DNA of 21,714 nucleotides. Origin: UCB3 sp964415605. GTDB taxonomy: Bacteria > Chloroflexota > Anaerolineae > Epilineales > Epilineaceae. Below, piece after piece: positions 13,697 through 21,231 of this stretch. The stretch lies in assembly GCA_964415605.1 (NCBI GenBank), contig CAYQBA010000071.1, positions 1-21,714 on the forward strand, in the 5' to 3' direction. The stretch's first letter is position 1. Each line of letters starts with the position of its first letter. Under the pieces are notes generated by a model, which made no database searches, had not been told where the DNA came from, and saw only the letters and a list, made by a program, of their open reading frames with translations. A program made the position numbers and the translations under genes.

Positions 13697-13808
13697 GACC
13701 AGCGCGTGCCGGCCGGCAGGTCCGCGGCTGGCGACGCACGCGCCGCGACGGCCCGCCCGCGGTGGGGCTGGCCGCCGTGGTGCGGGCCGCCGGACGCCGG
13801 GTCGTCGG

Positions 13809-16514
13809 CTAGCGGCCGAGCGTCGCGCCGACCGTGATGCCGGCCGCGTTCTGCTGCAGCGTGATCGGGCTCGCCAGCCCGATCACCTGCTCGCACTGGA
13901 GGAGCTCCCACGACACGTTGAAGCGCGTCACCAGGAACGTGAAGGCACTGTCGCCGATGTCGGGGAACGGCGAGGGCCGGGCCGCCAGTCGCTCGCGGTT
14001 GCGGAAGAGCCGCGCCGGCTGGACCTCCCGGAGGTTGCGGCAGTAGGCGACCTGATGGCTGATCGCCTTGTCCATCGACGTGATCCGCGGGTGGCTGACC
14101 CCGGCGCGGTGCACGTTGAGCTTGGCCAGGCTGGGCTTGCCGTCCTCGAGGCGCGCAAACGGATCCAGGAGCGGGACGGTGGCCTGAGGCTCGACCTGCC
14201 ACTTGGCCGCCGAGAGCTCGTTGAGCGCGAGCGACGGCACCATTTCCCCGGGGTTGTCGACGCTCGGTGCGTTCCACGGCGTACAGCCGAGCGCGCCGTC
14301 CAGGAGGACGGCCGTCACGCGGTTGTCGCTGGGGTTGGCGATGACCTTGGCGGACGCCCCCAGGCGGGCCCGGTTGGCCGTGGTGTTCTGCGCCAGACGG
14401 CCGTCGGCGGTCAGGAGGTAGGTGGTCAGGACATTGTCGCTCTGGTCCTGATCGACCGTGAAGAAGTCGCGGACCGTCGGGCACGGCAGGCCGTCGGCGC
14501 CGGTGCCGAGCGGCGGCGGGACGAGCTGCCCGGCCGCGATGGCGCGGTTGGCGGCGGCGAAGAACGCCTCGGCGTTGCAGTGCGAGAACTGTCCCATGGC
14601 GTCGCCGTCGATGCCGCCCATGCAGCGCCCGCGCGACAGAGCGTTGTCCGTCGCCCCGCGCTGGCGCAGGAAGTCCCCGTTGAACCCGAGCCACACGGCC
14701 ACCACGGCCTTGGGCGGCAGCTGGGGCACCACGGGCGGGATCACCGGGACGGTGCCCTTGTCGATGACCAGCGGATGGTACAACGAGACCTGCCCGGTCG
14801 CCGGGTCCAGGATCGCCGCCTCGACGAACGCGCGTTGGTCGACGACGTACTGGTGGCAGGCGCCTTGCGCCGGATCGGTGGCGACGAGCTCATAGGGGGT
14901 GGCCAGCCCTTCCGGCGTGAGGGGCTTGTCGGGCACGACCAGCGTGCAGTCGAGGTTCACGGCGTCGACGGCGACGGTCGTCAGCACGAGCTGCGGCGGG
15001 TTCTGGCCGTCGCGCGACGAAAACGCGAAGTCGTCCCCCGAGCGCGGGACCACCGCCAACGACAGGCGGCTGTTCGGTGTGGCCAGCGTGCTGACGTCGA
15101 CCTCGACCCACCGGCCCGCGCGGGTCTCGCCGACGAGGCTGACGACCGGGCCGTCGACGGCCGGCCGGGTGTTCCAGGTGACCGTGGCCTCGTCCCAGTC
15201 GTTCGCCGACACGAGGTGGATCTCGGCGCCGGCTTCCGACCGCTCCTCGACGAACAGGCGCACCGTGGCCCGGGCGATGATCCCGACGTCGCCGATCCGG
15301 AAGCGCACGAGCCCATGCGCCTCGTTCTCGTCGTCGCGGTCTACCAGCACCTGACGCTCCGCGCCGAAGTTGGCGGTTGGTCGCGATGACCGCACGTAGG
15401 TGTCCGCCTCGGCCGTGATCGGGCCGCCGGCGGCGGGCGTCGGCGGCGCCGGCGGCGCCGCCGGCGCGCCGGGCGACGACTCGATGACCAGAACCGGCGG
15501 GTTGGTGGCGCTGTCGCGCGAGCTGGCGGCGAAGGCGTCGGTCGACCGCGGCACGAGGGCGAACGCGACCGGCGCCGACGCGCGCACCGCGGCGGTGACG
15601 TCGACCTCGACCCACGTGTTCTGCCGGGTCGCCTTGGCGGACGCCACGACGTCGCCGCCGACCGCCGGCCGTGTGTTCCAAGTCATCGTCTTCTCGTCCC
15701 AGTCGAGCGGGCTGGGCACGACGTCGAAGCTGTCGCGCGAGTCGTTGACACAGTAGACGCGCAGCGTGGCGCGCGTGATGGTCCCCACCGCGCCGACGTC
15801 GAAGCGCAGGTAGGACTGCGTGGCCTCGCCGCCGGCCTTGGCCGCCTTCATGGCCTTGAGCGACTTCGATGCGCCGAAGTTCTTCCCGGCGTCGGCGCCC
15901 GAGATCACGAAGACGTCGGCGGTGGGCGCGAGCGTGATCGTGTTGGTGTTCGCGTCCAGCCCCAGGCGGGAGCCGGCCGGCGCGGCGTCGGTGGCGCCGG
16001 TCACCGCAGGGCCATCGGCCGCGGCGTCGGCGCCGGTCGGCGCCATGTCGCCGGGGTCGCCTTCCGTGCCGACCAGCCGCTCCAGCCAGGCCACACCGCT
16101 CTCGGCGGCGCCCGCTCGCCGGTCGGGGCGCGCCATGTCGCCGATCAGGGCCCGAGCGGCGAAGTGCGACCGGGCGGCGCCGGGGCGGTCGAGCTTGAGC
16201 CGCTCGGCGCCGGCGTCGCCGACGTCGCGCGCGGGCTCGCCGGCGGCCGGGGGAGCATCACCCGGTCCCGGCGGGGGAGGGCCGTCGGCCGGCGTGGCCG
16301 CGGTCGTCTCGGAGGCGGCGCCGCCGGCGGTCGGCACGGCCTCCGAGACGACTGCCGGCGGGTCGTCCGACGCGGATGCCGGGCTTCGGCCGGCGTCGTC
16401 GCGGTGCGATATCGACATCGTGGCCAACAGGCCGATCGACAGCGCCGGCAACAGGCCGGCCGCTATGGCCGCCAACCGGCCGAGCCGGCGGGCGATGGGC
16501 TTGATCGCGAGCAT
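13809..16514 (-). CDS. Large secreted protein with two DNRLRE domains and a C-terminal enzyme-like domain
   Basis: The 901-residue protein begins with a signal peptide (basic start, then LAAIAAGLLPALSIGLLATM, about 13-32) and a disordered Ala/Pro/Asp linker to about 190. Two DNRLRE beta-domains follow: 192-346 (ADVFVISG, SYLRFDVG, ATLRVYC, MTWNTRP, WVEVDVT, ALVPRS, SSRDS) and 365-514 (DTYVRSS, GLVRFRIG, VTWNTRP, WVEVDVS, VVPRSGDD, SSRDGQNPP). They are joined by a Pro/Ala linker. Residues 518-901 form a separate domain (LDCTLVVPDKPLTPEGLATP, QVSLYHPLVIDKGT, VVAVWLGFNGDF, CPTVRDFFTVDQDQSDNV and others). It resembles uncharacterised secreted proteins I associate with fungi and a few bacteria. 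An AGGAG sits 9 nt before the ATG at 16512-16514. Extracellular adhesive or surface role likely; chemistry unknown. Confidence 0.75.
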   Translation of the reverse strand: MLAIKPIARRLGRLAAIAAGLLPALSIGLLATMSISHRDDAGRSPASASDDPPAVVSEAVPTAGGAASETTAATPADGPPPPGPGDAPPAAGEPARDVGDAGAERLKLDRPGAARSHFAARALIGDMARPDRRAGAAESGVAWLERLVGTEGDPGDMAPTGADAAADGPAVTGATDAAPAGSRLGLDANTNTITLAPTADVFVISGADAGKNFGASKSLKAMKAAKAGGEATQSYLRFDVGAVGTITRATLRVYCVNDSRDSFDVVPSPLDWDEKTMTWNTRPAVGGDVVASAKATRQNTWVEVDVTAAVRASAPVAFALVPRSTDAFAASSRDSATNPPVLVIESSPGAPAAPPAPPTPAAGGPITAEADTYVRSSRPTANFGAERQVLVDRDDENEAHGLVRFRIGDVGIIARATVRLFVEERSEAGAEIHLVSANDWDEATVTWNTRPAVDGPVVSLVGETRAGRWVEVDVSTLATPNSRLSLAVVPRSGDDFAFSSRDGQNPPQLVLTTVAVDAVNLDCTLVVPDKPLTPEGLATPYELVATDPAQGACHQYVVDQRAFVEAAILDPATGQVSLYHPLVIDKGTVPVIPPVVPQLPPKAVVAVWLGFNGDFLRQRGATDNALSRGRCMGGIDGDAMGQFSHCNAEAFFAAANRAIAAGQLVPPPLGTGADGLPCPTVRDFFTVDQDQSDNVLTTYLLTADGRLAQNTTANRARLGASAKVIANPSDNRVTAVLLDGALGCTPWNAPSVDNPGEMVPSLALNELSAAKWQVEPQATVPLLDPFARLEDGKPSLAKLNVHRAGVSHPRITSMDKAISHQVAYCRNLREVQPARLFRNRERLAARPSPFPDIGDSAFTFLVTRFNVSWELLQCEQVIGLASPITLQQNAAGITVGATLGR

Positions 16515-16632
16515 CTCTGAGCACTCCTTGGGACTGGGGCATGGATCGCCGATGGCGCGCGACCGCCGGATGAAACCGGGTCCGCGGCAGCCGACTAGGC
16601 CACGCGGCGGTGCGCACCGTCACCTCGGAGCA

Positions 16633-16676
16633 CTGGCAATGCCAGGGGCTATGGGGGGAACGCCAGGGGGCGTCAA
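16633..16676 (-). promoter_or_regulatory. Promoter and operator-like dyad of the DNRLRE gene
   Basis: On the minus strand TTGACG (16676-16671), 17 bp, CATAGC (16653-16648); the -10 box is weak (3/6). The perfect dyad CTGGCA-A-TGCCAG (16633-16645) lies at the predicted start point. GCCAGGGG is repeated directly at 16641-16648 and 16662-16669, 21 bp apart. The leader to the ATG would be about 125 nt. Confidence 0.4.
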
Positions 16677-16775
16677 AGACTTCAGACGACGGCCGCGCGA
16701 TGCGGATACCGCCTCCGCCGGCGGCGCGGGATGAGCGCGGGACGGGGGTCGGCCGGCGGACGGCCAGGCGTCGAC

Positions 16776-18296
16776 TCAGGCGCGACGCGGCGCCGGTTGC
16801 GTCGCGAGCTCGTACGCGCGTGCTACCCGCAACACCGTGGGCTCATCCCATGGCCGACCCATGATCTGGAGGCCCACCGGCAACCCGCCGGCAAGCCCGC
16901 ATGGGATCGAGATGCCCGGGTAGCCGGCCAGGTTGAGCGCGATCGTGTAGACGTCGCTGAGATACATCGCCAGCGGGTCCGCGACCTTCTCCCCGAGCGG
17001 GAAGGCCACGGTCGGCGACGTCGGGCCGACGATGACGTCGCACCGGTCGAGGGCGGCGTCGAAGTCGGCCCGGATGCGCTGGCGCACGCGCGTGGCCCGG
17101 CCGTAATAGGCATCGTGGTAGCCGCTCGAGAGCGCGAAGGTCCCCAAGACGATGCGGCGCTTGACCTCGATACCGAACCCCTCGCCGCGGGCGCGGGACA
17201 CGCGTGTCCACAGGTCGCCGCCGTCGGCGCGCCGGCCGTAGCGCAACCCGTCGTAGCGGGCGAGGTTGGCGCTGGCCTCGGCGGTGGCCACGAGGTAGTA
17301 CACGGCGACGGCGTACACGGAGTGCGGGAGCGCGACCGCCACGCGCCGGGCGCCGGCCGCCTCGAGCACGGCGAGCGCGGCCTCGACCACGGCGCCGACC
17401 GCGGGGTCGAGGCCGTCGGCGAAGTACTCGGCCGGCACGCCGATTCGGATGCCGCCGAGATCGGCACCGGCGGCCGCCACGGCCGCGGCGTGGTCCGGCA
17501 CGGGGCGCTCGGAGCTGGTGGCGTCGGCGGGGTCGTGGCCGGCGATGGCGTCGAGCACCAGGGCGGCGTCGAGAACATCCTTGGCCAGCGGCCCGGCCTG
17601 GTCGAGGCTACTGGCGAACGCGACGATGCCGCGGCGCGACACGCGCCCATAGGTCGGCTTGAGCCCGACGACGCCCGAGAACGCCGCGGGCTGGCGGATC
17701 GACCCGCCCGTGTCGGTGCCGAGCGCAAACGCGCACAGGTCGGCGGCCACCGCGGCCGCGGCGCCGCCGCTGGACCCGCCGGGCGAGCGGGCGAGGTCCC
17801 ACGGGTTGCGCACGGGCCCGAACGCGGAGCTCTCGTTGCTCGAGCCCATGGCGAACTCGTCCATGTTGAGCTTGCCGAGCAGGACGGCGCCGCCCGCGCG
17901 CAGCCGGCGATACGCTTCGGCGTCGTCGGGCGGCACGTAGTGCTCGAGCATGCGCGAGCCGGCGGTGGTGCGCACGCCGGCCGTGGTGAACAGGTCCTTG
18001 AGCGCGAACGGCACGCCGAGCAGCGGGCCGTCCTCGCCGGCTGCCCGGCGGCGGTCGGCCGCGGCGGCCTGCGCCCGGGCCACGTCGGCGGTGACGGTCA
18101 GGTAGGCGCCGAACCGAGGATCCAGCGCGGCGATCCGGCCGAGGTACGCCTCGGTGAGCGCCGCCGAGGTCAGGGTCCCCGCCCGCATGGCGCGCGCGGC
18201 CGCGGCGGCCGTCAGCCTGGCGGGGTCGCCGGCCGGGGCGCCGGGATCGGCGGATCGGTCCGCATCGCCGGCCGGCATGTCCGGCGCGGGCGTCAC
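16776..18296 (-). CDS. gatA: Aspartyl/glutamyl-tRNA amidotransferase subunit A
   Basis: GatA (506 residues) releases ammonia from Gln or Asn for conversion of misacylated Glu-tRNA(Gln)/Asp-tRNA(Asn) by GatCAB in the cytoplasm. The amidase-signature Ser-cisSer-Lys triad is intact: Lys100 (GVPFALKDLF), cis-Ser175 (RSPGGSSGGA) and nucleophile Ser199 (GTDTGGSIRQPA), with the same 99- and 24-residue spacings as other GatA proteins. Other hallmarks are LGKLNMDEFAMGSSNE, GLKPTYGRVSRRGI and YPGISIPCGL. The length is ordinary, with an N-terminal Ala/Asp/Pro-rich extension of about 25 residues. GTG at 18296 is the chosen start because it overlaps the gatC stop as GTGA, implying coupling. gatB is not in the window. 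Very high confidence in the family. Confidence 0.96.
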   Translation of the reverse strand: MTPAPDMPAGDADRSADPGAPAGDPARLTAAAAARAMRAGTLTSAALTEAYLGRIAALDPRFGAYLTVTADVARAQAAAADRRRAAGEDGPLLGVPFALKDLFTTAGVRTTAGSRMLEHYVPPDDAEAYRRLRAGGAVLLGKLNMDEFAMGSSNESSAFGPVRNPWDLARSPGGSSGGAAAAVAADLCAFALGTDTGGSIRQPAAFSGVVGLKPTYGRVSRRGIVAFASSLDQAGPLAKDVLDAALVLDAIAGHDPADATSSERPVPDHAAAVAAAGADLGGIRIGVPAEYFADGLDPAVGAVVEAALAVLEAAGARRVAVALPHSVYAVAVYYLVATAEASANLARYDGLRYGRRADGGDLWTRVSRARGEGFGIEVKRRIVLGTFALSSGYHDAYYGRATRVRQRIRADFDAALDRCDVIVGPTSPTVAFPLGEKVADPLAMYLSDVYTIALNLAGYPGISIPCGLAGGLPVGLQIMGRPWDEPTVLRVARAYELATQPAPRRA

Positions 18297-18598
18297 GAAG
18301 CGTCCCCGAGCACCGGCGGCACGCGGAGGTGGCCGTCGACGACATCGGAAGCCCCGGCGAGCGCGGCGTCGCGCGGGAGCGACGGGCCTGGGACGTCGGG
18401 GCGCAAGGCGAGGCGGTCGGCGCCGGGGCCGCCGGGCAGGGGGTCCACGCCGTCGTCGTCGCCGAGGTCGATCGCCTGGAGCTGGTCGACGTACGCCACG
18501 ATGGCGCCGAGCTGGCCCGCCAGCAGCCGGCGCTCGGCGTCCGTGAGCCCCAGACGCGCCAGCTCGGCGATGCGGTCGACGATGGCCGGGTCGATCAT
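18293..18598 (-). CDS. gatC: Aspartyl/glutamyl-tRNA amidotransferase subunit C
   Basis: GatC (101 residues) is the small subunit that wraps and stabilises GatA-GatB. The start MIDPAIVDRIAELARLGLTD with ERRLLAGQLGAIVAYVDQLQ and the acidic linker (DLGDDDGVDPLP), then the DVPGPSLPRDAALAGASDVV ending, follows the family pattern (iA-L-aRl-l...e...l..qL..Il.yv..L). It usually reads R.D.....l.r..aL.nAP...g.f.VP near the end, matched here by LPRDAALAGASDVVDGHLRVPPVL. The ATG at 18596-18598 lies 17 nt after the VOC gene stop with no clear Shine-Dalgarno, so it is probably coupled to that gene. It overlaps gatA by GTGA. Confidence 0.9.
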   Translation of the reverse strand: MIDPAIVDRIAELARLGLTDAERRLLAGQLGAIVAYVDQLQAIDLGDDDGVDPLPGGPGADRLALRPDVPGPSLPRDAALAGASDVVDGHLRVPPVLGDAS

Positions 18599-18615
18599 GC
18601 CGGTAGAGGGCGGGC

Positions 18616-19005
18616 TCAGGCCGCGGCCGGGTCGTTCTGCATCAGCCCCAAGATGTTCTGATCCGGGTCCAAGATGTAGGCCAGCCAGCCGACGCCCGGC
18701 ACCGCCATCTTCGGCAGCGCGACGGTCGCGCCGAGCCCCAATGCCCTGGCCACGTCGCCGTCGACGTCGGCGACGTCGACGGTGCAGATGAAGGCGTTGA
18801 CGGACTGGCCCTGCGCCGGCGCGTCCCCGTGGCGCTGAACGATGCCGCCGTCGATGCCCGGCGCGGTCGCGTCGCCGGTCGTGACGACCCAGTACGGCAG
18901 CGGGCCATCCCAGCGGGCGATCTGCCAGCCGAACAGCTCCCGGTAGAAGGCGGCAAGGCGCTCGGGGTCGGAAGCGTGGATCTCGAAGTGGACGGCACGT
19001 CCCAT
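18616..19005 (-). CDS. VOC-fold (glyoxalase/bleomycin-resistance-like) protein
   Basis: The 129-residue protein has the paired beta-alpha-beta-beta-beta modules of the vicinal-oxygen-chelate fold: VHFEIHASDPERLAAFYREL / FGWQI at the N-terminus and NAFICTVDVADVDGDVARAL / GWLAYILDPDQNILGLMQ at the C-terminus. His6 is a likely metal ligand, but the usual glutamate in the last strand (N-x-x-E) is Gly120 here, so a metal centre is uncertain. This is the subgroup annotated as glyoxalase/dioxygenase-like with unknown substrate. AGGAG lies 10 nt before the ATG at 19003-19005. It is the first gene of an apparent operon with gatC and gatA. Position next to housekeeping genes says nothing clear about its function. 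Confidence 0.85.
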   Translation of the reverse strand: MGRAVHFEIHASDPERLAAFYRELFGWQIARWDGPLPYWVVTTGDATAPGIDGGIVQRHGDAPAQGQSVNAFICTVDVADVDGDVARALGLGATVALPKMAVPGVGWLAYILDPDQNILGLMQNDPAAA

Positions 19006-19062
19006 GGTGGTGCAGCTCCTGGTGGCTGAGGGAGACGGCGGATCGATGATCCGGACCGGGCA

Positions 19063-19071
19063 ATCTTACCA
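19063..19071 (-). promoter_or_regulatory. Extended -10 candidate for the VOC-gatCA operon
   Basis: On the minus strand TGG-TAAGAT (19071-19063) is an extended -10 motif about 57 nt before the VOC start. No good -35 is seen 17 bp upstream. It lies back to back with the HD-gene promoter in a 117-bp divergent spacer. A small dyad GGATC-GAT-GATCC is at 19040-19052 in the leader. Confidence 0.35.
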
Positions 19072-19085
19072 CGTGAGGCACCCGG

Positions 19086-19114
19086 TTGACCCCCCCCACG
19101 GGCCCGCCTATCCT
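19086..19114 (+). promoter_or_regulatory. Sigma70-type promoter giving a leaderless mRNA (HD-domain gene)
   Basis: TTGACC (19086-19091), 17 bp, TATCCT (19109-19114), then 8 nt to the ATG at 19123. There is no Shine-Dalgarno between them. Same layout as at 6066-6093 and 10354-10383. Confidence 0.55.
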
Positions 19115-19122
19115 ACGCGTCC

Positions 19123-21222
19123 ATGGACGACGTCGCCAGGCTCGTGCGCGCCCGCTACCTGCTCGCTTCCACGCTCGACGATCACCGCGCCATCGTCGGC
19201 CGCGTGTCGCGCGCGTGGATCCGGAGCGAGACCGAGCGCCGGACGGCCCTCCGCCACGTTCCCGAGGCCCTTCACCATCACCCGGCCGTGGTCGGCCCCG
19301 CCGGGCTCGCGCCGGATGCCCGCCTGAACACCAACCGGGTCCCCAAGCTCGAGCCGCTGATCAATGCCGCCATCCTGGCCGGCGCGATCCTGTACGGCGC
19401 GCGGCTGTACGGCGACGGCACCCCCGACCCCGCCGAAGGCATCGGGTGCCGCGAGATCGAAAACGACCTCATCGTCGCGGCCATGGTGCTGCCCACCCTC
19501 GGGCATGCCGACCGCCTGTCGGCACCGCTGCCCGGCGATCGGCGCGCCGTCGATGCCGAGGCGATCGCCGAGCGGCTCGGCCCAGGCGTCGCCCGGCACG
19601 TCGAAGCCTTGCGCGGCCATCTCGCCGCCTTCGAAGGCGCCCGACGCGCCGGCGCCACCCCGCCGGCGGCCATCCCGCCCGCCTACGCCAGCGCTATCGC
19701 CGCGCTGACCGCGGCCCACCTGCGGCTGACAGCCCGCGCCGCCGGCGACGGCATCTTCGGGCTGCTCGACCCCGCCAAGCACGCCGAGCTGGCGGCGCGT
19801 GGCATCGACGCCGCCGCGCCCGGCGCGCCGTTCCCCGAGCATCCCTACCTGGCCCGCGATCATGCCGCCGCGCGCGCGGCGGTCGACCTACCGGGCGTGG
19901 ACCACGAGACCATCGCGACGCCGGTCCGCGAGCAGCTCCTGCGCAACGTGGCCTACGTGCTCGACGGCGCCGTGCCGCCCGGCCACCTCGTCGGGCGCTA
20001 CGGGGCCGCCGTCCACCACTTCCACATGGCGCTGCCGCTGCTGTACCGCTACAACCCGGCCAACCGGCGGGTCGTGGCGGCGCCGGGCGGCTCGCCGCAC
20101 GACGTCGAAGGCCCCTACGCGCTCGGCACGCTGCACCTCACCGGGCTCGAGGTGACGCGCTACCTCCACAACGTCCGGCGCAAGGGCGTGGGCACGGGGG
20201 CCGGGCACTCGTTCATCGTGTCGTCGCGCGCCGCGGAGGTCCTTGAGGGCCGGCGCCGGGTCCCGATCATCGCCGGGGGCGACTGTCACGACGTCGTCGA
20301 GGACGGGGGCACCGCCGTGACCGGCTACGACCAGTCGCTCGAGCTGTTTGCCACGCGCTTCGGCGCGCCGCTGGCCGCGCTCGTCGCCGAGGTCACCGAC
20401 TCGATCACGAAGTCCGACGGCCCGGCCAAGGCCGCGGCGTTCCGGGCCGAGCCAAGCCTCGTCCTGGCCGACGACCGCTACAACGTCGGGCAGTATGACG
20501 AGCTGCGGGCGGTGGCGACGGACCCGGACGTGCCCTACACCCTCGCGGGGGCGGTGATCAAGCTGGCCGACACCGGGACGACGTACGAGGAAGGGCTGCT
20601 CGATCCCGACCTGATGGAAGGCGTGTGGCGGCACAGCGGGGCGCGCGTCCACTGGGACATGAACGCCAAGGGGGCCATCGTGCGGCCGCTGTGGGAGCGC
20701 CTGGCCATCGAGATCCGGCTGAGCGCGGCCGATCCGTTCTACTTCCAGCGGCCCGGCGCGCTCGCCTCGGGGACGCTCGACCGCCTGCGGGACCTCGTGG
20801 CGTGGTCGCTGGCCATGGCCGACCGCTACGCGGCCCAGAACCTGGCAATCCTGGCGGGCGAGCACGGGCTCGATGGCGCGGCGCGCGACGACCTCATCGC
20901 GGCGTTCTTCGCGGACGACGCCGCCGGCGACGCGAGCGGCGTTGACGGGGCCGGCGACGCAGCGTTCGCCGCGCTGCTCGATGCCCGGCTGGACGATGCC
21001 CGGCTTGCGAGCGACGTCCGCTCCCGCGGGCTCGCCGCGACGTACCGCCTCGCGCCCGACGGTCAGCCGGCGCGCGACCTCGGGAAGCTCGTTGCCTACC
21101 GCCGCGCGGCCGCCGCGCGCCGCGCCCTCCGCCGCGATCTCGGCAGCCCACCGCCGGCGGCGGGAGCGATCGGCGAGGTGCTTGCGGTGCTGGACGCGGC
21201 GGCCGCCGGCGGGCTAGGTTGA
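19123..21222 (+). CDS. Large protein with SpoT/Rel-like HD phosphohydrolase signature
   Basis: The 699-residue protein is not recognised as a whole, but residues 345-490 read like a RelA/SpoT-type HD hydrolase. They run GVGTGAGHSF (His362), GGDCHDVVEDGG (His389, Asp390, Glu393, Asp394), then FATRFGAPLAALVAEVTDSITK and AVIKLAD (Asp483). The order H...HD..ED...D matches the (p)ppGpp-hydrolase site, and FG..la.lV..VTd is the usual helix after it. The Asn found four residues after the last Asp in SpoT is Thr487 here, and the HD-to-Asp distance is longer (93 versus about 66). No synthetase, TGS or ACT domain is present. The first 340 residues (with HHHPAVVGP and IGCREIENDLIVAAMVLPTL) and the Ala-rich C-terminus are unassigned. 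ATG chosen for its leaderless promoter. A nucleotide phosphohydrolase role is inference. Confidence 0.6.
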   Translation: MDDVARLVRARYLLASTLDDHRAIVGRVSRAWIRSETERRTALRHVPEALHHHPAVVGPAGLAPDARLNTNRVPKLEPLINAAILAGAILYGARLYGDGTPDPAEGIGCREIENDLIVAAMVLPTLGHADRLSAPLPGDRRAVDAEAIAERLGPGVARHVEALRGHLAAFEGARRAGATPPAAIPPAYASAIAALTAAHLRLTARAAGDGIFGLLDPAKHAELAARGIDAAAPGAPFPEHPYLARDHAAARAAVDLPGVDHETIATPVREQLLRNVAYVLDGAVPPGHLVGRYGAAVHHFHMALPLLYRYNPANRRVVAAPGGSPHDVEGPYALGTLHLTGLEVTRYLHNVRRKGVGTGAGHSFIVSSRAAEVLEGRRRVPIIAGGDCHDVVEDGGTAVTGYDQSLELFATRFGAPLAALVAEVTDSITKSDGPAKAAAFRAEPSLVLADDRYNVGQYDELRAVATDPDVPYTLAGAVIKLADTGTTYEEGLLDPDLMEGVWRHSGARVHWDMNAKGAIVRPLWERLAIEIRLSAADPFYFQRPGALASGTLDRLRDLVAWSLAMADRYAAQNLAILAGEHGLDGAARDDLIAAFFADDAAGDASGVDGAGDAAFAALLDARLDDARLASDVRSRGLAATYRLAPDGQPARDLGKLVAYRRAAAARRALRRDLGSPPPAAGAIGEVLAVLDAAAAGGLG

Positions 21223-21231
21223 CGGGCGCCG

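Noticed and set aside
13656..13739. Start of the iron-sulfur protein upstream of 13655
   Set aside because: Upstream codons include the AAGGAGG that would serve as the ribosome site for the GTG at 13655.
14055..15389. 444-codon + strand frame opposite the DNRLRE protein
   Set aside because: Antisense shadow of a gene with clear repeated DNRLRE motifs; translation is Arg/Val/Asp noise.
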